From positions 1 to 64,000 of the forward strand of contig CAYOHP010000008.1 of assembly GCA_964403795.1 (NCBI GenBank): a stretch of 64,000 bases of DNA, written 5' to 3'. Each line of letters opens with the position of its first letter. Positions within the stretch are counted from its first letter, which is position 1. Made by a program: the position numbers and the translations under genes. The notes under the pieces are model-generated. The model was not told the origin of the DNA and ran no database searches. It worked only from the letters and a program-made list of their open reading frames with translations. This document shows positions 60,574 through 64,000 of this stretch, piece by piece. The DNA is from CAYOHP01 sp964403795 [NCBI: uncultured bacterium] (GTDB lineage: Bacteria > Muiribacteriota > UBA6191 > CAZXTJ01).

Positions 60574-61757
60574 CGGGGGAAGGTCGGGAGCCGCGCCCCG
60601 GCATGGTCCCGCGGACCCCGGCCGGCCTCCCCCGCCGCCACGCCCCGGAACGCATCCTCCTGATCCGGCTCTCGGCCCTGGGGGACGTGCTGGTCACCCT
60701 GCCGCTGCTGCGCCGTCTCCGGGAGGAGCTGCCCGGGACCCGGATCGACTTCGCCGTCCAGGACGAACTGGCGCCGCTCCTGCTAGGACATCCCGACCTC
60801 GACGGCGTGGTGTCGATCCCGGTCCGCGCCCTGGGCCGGCTGCTGGCGCGGCCTTGGCGCTGGCCCGAGGCCCTCTCGAGGCTGGGCGCACTCCGGCGGC
60901 GGCTGGCCGGGCCGGGGTACGACTGCGTGCTCGACGCCCACGGCAACCTGAAGTCGGCGCTGGTGGCGCGCCTCAGCGGTGCCCCGCGGATCCTCGGACC
61001 GGCACCGGGAGAAGGGCGCGAGGGCAACGCCCTCTGGACCACCGAGCGCCCCCGGCGTCCCGCCTCGACCCGTCGCCACCGGTCGGAGCGCGCCCTGGCC
61101 CTCCTCTCGCCGCTCGGGTTCGAGCCGCGCTGGGCCGCGCCGCGACTGCCGGCGTTCCCCTCGGATTGGGCAGACCGCGCCCTGGCGGCAGCTCATGGGG
61201 AGGGACCCCCGGTCCTGCTCCATCCCGGCACCAGCCCCCGGGCTCCCCACAAGCGCTGGCCGGCGGAACGTTTCGGCGCCCTGGCAGCGAGGCTGGCGGG
61301 GGCGGGGGCCAGGGTGCTGGTGGTCGGCGGGCCCGGCGAGGACGACCTGGTGGCCGAGGCGGTGGCCGCCTCCCGCGGGACCGCCGGTGCGCTCCCCCGG
61401 CCGCCCGGCCTGCCCGAACTCGGCGCCCTGGTGGCCCGCGCCCGCCTCTTCGTGGGCGCCGACTCGGGACCTGCCCACCTGGCCGAGGCCTGCGGGATCC
61501 CCACCCTGGCCCTCTTCGGTCCCAAGGATCCGACCCTCTACGGGCCCCGTCGTGGGCTCTCCGTGCGGGTCGACGTGCCCTGCGGACCCTGCGGCCTGAG
61601 GCGCTGCCCCCTCCCCCGGCTGGCCTGCATGGAGGACCTCTCCCTGGAGGCGGTGGCCGCCGCCGCGGTCGGGATGCTAGAAGGGAGTCTGCCGAAGGCC
61701 GTCGGACGGCAGGGACCGGTCAGGATCCTGGTCGAACCGGCGAGGAGGCGCGAGTGA
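60570..61757 (+). CDS. GT9-family heptosyltransferase
   Basis: 395 residues. After a 25-residue basic lead it has ILLIRLSALGDVLVTLPLLRRL and VLDAHGNLKSALVARLSG, both classic of heptosyltransferase I (WaaC), and the donor motif LFVGADSGPAHLAEACGIPTLALFG. A Cys-rich loop (CGPCGLRRCPLPRLACM) resembles the disulfide or metal loop of WaaC/WaaQ proteins. ATG 60570 overlaps the previous stop. Confidence 0.9.
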   Translation: MTGEGREPRPGMVPRTPAGLPRRHAPERILLIRLSALGDVLVTLPLLRRLREELPGTRIDFAVQDELAPLLLGHPDLDGVVSIPVRALGRLLARPWRWPEALSRLGALRRRLAGPGYDCVLDAHGNLKSALVARLSGAPRILGPAPGEGREGNALWTTERPRRPASTRRHRSERALALLSPLGFEPRWAAPRLPAFPSDWADRALAAAHGEGPPVLLHPGTSPRAPHKRWPAERFGALAARLAGAGARVLVVGGPGEDDLVAEAVAASRGTAGALPRPPGLPELGALVARARLFVGADSGPAHLAEACGIPTLALFGPKDPTLYGPRRGLSVRVDVPCGPCGLRRCPLPRLACMEDLSLEAVAAAAVGMLEGSLPKAVGRQGPVRILVEPARRRE

Positions 61758-62908
61758 GCGGAATTCCCGAGGGGGCCAAGGTCCTCCTGGTGGGACCCAA
61801 CTGGCTCGGCGACATGGTGATGGCCGAGCCGGCGCTACGCGCCGCGGCCGCGGCCCGTCCCGACCTCTCGTTCTCCTGGCTGGCGCCGGCCTCGCTCGCA
61901 CCCCTCCTGCGCGGCCACCCGGCCCTCTCCGAGGTCATCGCCTGGGATCGCCGGGGCGAGCATCGCGGCTTCTTCGGTCGGGGCCGGCTGCGGGCCAGCC
62001 TGCGGGAGCGGGGATTCGCCGCGGTGGTACTGCTCCGCAACTCCCTGGGAGCGGCCTGGGATGCCTGGCGGACGGGCATCCCGGTCCGGATCGGCTTCTC
62101 CTTCTTCCCGCGCAGCCTCCTGCTCACCGAGGCGCTCCCGCTGCCTCCCGGCTTCCGCTCGCGGCACCGTACCGGGAGCTACCTCGACCTGGTGCGAACC
62201 CTGGGGGTCGCCCCGGACGCTACCGCCGGACCGCCCCGGCTGGCCGCCCCCGAAGCCGAGAAGGCCAAGGTCCCCGGACTCCTGGCGGCGGCCGTCGAGG
62301 GCGGCGGGGACGCCGACCTCACCCGCCCGCTGGTAGGGATCCACCCGGGAGCTTCCTACGGTCCTTCGAAGCTCTGGGGAGTCGAACGCTTCGCCGGCTT
62401 CGCCGACCGGTGGATCGAGGACCACGGCGCGACCGTGGTGATCCTCGGAGGTCCCGACGAGGTCGAACTGGGTCGCTCCATCGTGGCCGGGATGCGCACC
62501 GCCTCGGATCATCCCGCCAAGGTGCGGAACCTGGTCGGCTCGACCCCCGACATCGCCACCTTGGCCGCCGTGATGTCCGACCTCGACCTCTTCCTGGGGA
62601 ACGACTCCGGGCCCTCCCACCTCGCCGCCGCCCTGGGCATCCCCACGGTGGCGGTGTACGGCTCGACCTCCACCGATTTCACCGGGGTGCGCGGCGCCAA
62701 GGTGGCCCCCCTTTGGGAGCACCTGGACTGCTCGCCTTGCTTCAAGCGGGAGTGCCCCCGGGAGGACTACATGGCCTGCATGGATGCGATCCCGGTGGCC
62801 CGGGCGTACACTTCCGCCTGCGAACTCCTCGGGATCCGGGAGCGCGCCTTCGAGGAGATCCGACCTGCCGTGGGGGACACCCCCACCATGCCCGACCGGG
62901 GGGACTGA
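61754..62908 (+). CDS. waaF: GT9-family heptosyltransferase II-like (WaaF)
   Basis: 384 residues. GTG 61754 overlaps the previous stop (GTGA). Signature VLLVGPNWLGDMVMAEPALRA, the WaaF form of the N-terminal GD motif; VGIHPGASYGPSKLWGVERFA and LFLGNDSGPSHLAAALGIPTVAVYG in the donor domain; C-terminal CSPCFKRECPRE. WaaF adds the second heptose. The three heptosyltransferase-like genes plus a GT2 suggest a core with several heptose or hexose branches. Confidence 0.92.
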   Translation: MSGIPEGAKVLLVGPNWLGDMVMAEPALRAAAAARPDLSFSWLAPASLAPLLRGHPALSEVIAWDRRGEHRGFFGRGRLRASLRERGFAAVVLLRNSLGAAWDAWRTGIPVRIGFSFFPRSLLLTEALPLPPGFRSRHRTGSYLDLVRTLGVAPDATAGPPRLAAPEAEKAKVPGLLAAAVEGGGDADLTRPLVGIHPGASYGPSKLWGVERFAGFADRWIEDHGATVVILGGPDEVELGRSIVAGMRTASDHPAKVRNLVGSTPDIATLAAVMSDLDLFLGNDSGPSHLAAALGIPTVAVYGSTSTDFTGVRGAKVAPLWEHLDCSPCFKRECPREDYMACMDAIPVARAYTSACELLGIRERAFEEIRPAVGDTPTMPDRGD

Positions 62909-62913
62909 CCGAA

Positions 62914-63336
62914 ATGTCGCTTTCCATCCTGATCGTCGACGACGACCGCTTCACCCGCAAGAAGGTCTCGGCCATGCTCGAGGGCCAGGGCTTCCACGTG
63001 CATGCCACCGACGACTGGGCCGAGATCACCCGGATCGTGGCCACCCGCCACATCGACGTGATCCTCATGGACGTCGAGATGCCGGACCTGACCGGGGACC
63101 GGCTGGCCAAGGTCATCCTGAAGACGGTCGCCGAACCCCCCAAGATCCTGCTCCACTCCTCGCTCGATGCCGCCGTCCTCGACCAGAAGGCCAGGGAGAT
63201 CGGCGCCCAGGGCTACATCACCAAGGGCCTGCCAGCCGAGGAGTACGCCGAGCGCATCGAGGCCTCGATCACCGGGAAGGCCGCCAGCTTCGAAGGCGGC
63301 CATCTGGGATTCGGGACCGGCAAACCCCCGGCCTGA
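62914..63336 (+). CDS. Receiver-domain protein
   Basis: 140 residues. D9-D11 acidic cluster, phosphoacceptor D53 (ILMDVEMPDLTG), switch Ser (LLHSS), Lys in GYITKG. A 20-residue Gly-rich tail (KAASFEGGHLGFGTGKPPA) replaces any output domain. It follows the last heptosyltransferase by 5 nt and may be co-transcribed. Target unknown. Confidence 0.88.
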   Translation: MSLSILIVDDDRFTRKKVSAMLEGQGFHVHATDDWAEITRIVATRHIDVILMDVEMPDLTGDRLAKVILKTVAEPPKILLHSSLDAAVLDQKAREIGAQGYITKGLPAEEYAERIEASITGKAASFEGGHLGFGTGKPPA

Positions 63337-63408
63337 CAGGTTCGCCCCCCTCGGACCGCCTCCTGGACACCCCGGGCTCGTCCTGCTGCACCGGTCGCCC
63401 CACCCTGC

Positions 63409-63414
63409 TACCTT
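63409..63414 (+). promoter_or_regulatory. -10 box for leaderless transcript at the right edge
   Basis: TACCTT preceded by CTGC, 6 nt before ATG 63421. GAGGG also lies in the gap, so a very short leader is an alternative. Confidence 0.4.
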
Positions 63415-63420
63415 GAGGGC

Positions 63421-64000
63421 ATGATCGAGCTCCAGCCGAAGGGTCGTCAGAAGCCGCTGACCGAGCTCCGCAAGCCGCGCTTCTGGCCCATGCCGGGTCT
63501 GCTGCACGTGGTGATCGGACTGATCGTGGTGGTCCTGCTGGCGGCCGGCTTCCTGGGCTCGACGCACCTCCTGGACCTGATCCTCAAGCGGTCCGAGGCG
63601 GGCACCGCCTCCGGATTCGGGGCAGGGGTCCACCTGCTGTTCGCCGGCTGGCTGGGGATCGCGGTGGCCGCCGCCCTGCTCCTCACGGTGGTCGAGTCCT
63701 TCGGCGGGCCGGAACGGCTGCGGGCGATCTTCGACCAGGAGGCCTGGTTCCGCTACGGGAAGGCGAGCGCCCACATCCGCGAGATTCTCCACAAGGACGA
63801 GGTCCCGGTCGGGTACGTCGAGGTCGACCATCCCGACATGAGCGCTCCCAAGCTCTTCGAGCGCCTCTTCCTCCTGCTCCTCATCCTCTCCCACGTGGGC
63901 GTCCTGGCGGCGGTCCACCGCCTGGCCTCCAACGACGGGTACCAGGCCTTCACGCTCTGGGTGAGCTTCGCTCCGGTGGCGACCCTGGTCGTCTGCGGTG
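63421..64000 (+). CDS. Multi-pass membrane protein (3' end outside window)
   Basis: About 193 residues are visible and the frame stays open at the edge. Four hydrophobic segments (about 26-45, 67-88, 146-163 and 174-192) with basic loops; a cytoplasmic stretch between the second and third contains GGPERLRAIFDQEAWFRYGK. No family recognised. Confidence 0.7.
   Translation, partial: MIELQPKGRQKPLTELRKPRFWPMPGLLHVVIGLIVVVLLAAGFLGSTHLLDLILKRSEAGTASGFGAGVHLLFAGWLGIAVAAALLLTVVESFGGPERLRAIFDQEAWFRYGKASAHIREILHKDEVPVGYVEVDHPDMSAPKLFERLFLLLLILSHVGVLAAVHRLASNDGYQAFTLWVSFAPVATLVVCG

Overview
The window is chromosomal DNA of very high GC content (about 70% by eye) from a Gram-negative bacterium. Evidence for an LPS-bearing outer membrane is a complete Tol-Pal cluster, several lipoproteins, and enzymes for Kdo and inner-core LPS assembly (KdsA twice, KdsB, KdsC, an LpxL-type acyltransferase, a Kdo-transferase fusion, heptosyltransferases). 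Three membrane-anchored Ser/Thr kinases, an FHA/sigma-54 activator, a phosphatidylcholine synthase and a prokaryotic RING-like protein suggest a large-genome, regulation-rich lineage such as Myxococcota, Planctomycetota or a neighbouring uncultured phylum. I cannot fix the phylum from the sequence. I see no rRNA, tRNA, CRISPR array, insertion sequence or phage gene.

Layout. 1-4.7 kb: a cut-off TPR protein, a CheY-like receiver, two small membrane proteins, a TerB-like tail-anchored protein, a YdaT-like small protein and a membrane/HEAT protein that lacks a normal start codon. 4.7-15.2 kb: a large secreted helical protein, a Kir-type K+ channel, a Ser/Thr kinase convergent with an FHA-sigma54 activator, a broken cytochrome P450, a secreted protein, a second Ser/Thr kinase, and a lipoprotein behind a near-consensus sigma-54 promoter. 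15.2-17.4 kb: an ABCG-type transporter pair and a small protein. 17.4-28 kb: a long leftward run containing a secreted protein, a CHASE2 protein, a FecR-type protein, tolQ-tolR-tolA/tonB-tolB-pal, a coiled-coil LysM protein, an N-formylglutamate amidohydrolase-family enzyme and a RING-like membrane protein. 28-31.7 kb: a zinc metallopeptidase facing an unrecognised 618-residue protein, with an 80-bp direct repeat between them. 31.7-35 kb: kdsB-kdsA-kdsC-kdsA. 35-38.7 kb: phosphatidylcholine synthase, a choline/betaine transporter fusion and a secreted subtilase. 38.7-45.8 kb: a leftward module of CHASE2-adenylate cyclase, FecR protein, small secreted protein, HEAT-repeat protein and a tiny membrane protein. 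45.9-50 kb: LpxL, Kdo kinase-WaaA fusion and a GT4 glycosyltransferase. 50-58 kb: a third kinase, a lipoprotein, a flotillin/NfeD pair, a secreted protein and MurA. 58.3-63.3 kb: a lipoprotein, four translationally coupled glycosyltransferases and a receiver protein. The window ends inside a membrane protein.

How the parts fit. Kdo synthesis (kdsB/A/C), lipid A acylation, Kdo transfer plus phosphorylation and heptose/hexose addition give most of an inner-core LPS pathway in three clusters. Tol-Pal, LysM and MurA cover envelope integrity and peptidoglycan. OpuB-like choline uptake next to phosphatidylcholine synthase suggests membrane lipid made from imported choline. CHASE2 sensors appear twice beside FecR-type secreted proteins, once with a cyclase output, and look like a repeated envelope-sensing module.

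A recurring sequence signal is a TANNNT box, usually preceded by G/C-rich bases, that sits 6-11 nt before many start codons. These are probable leaderless promoters. Other genes have the same box farther upstream together with a Shine-Dalgarno sequence.
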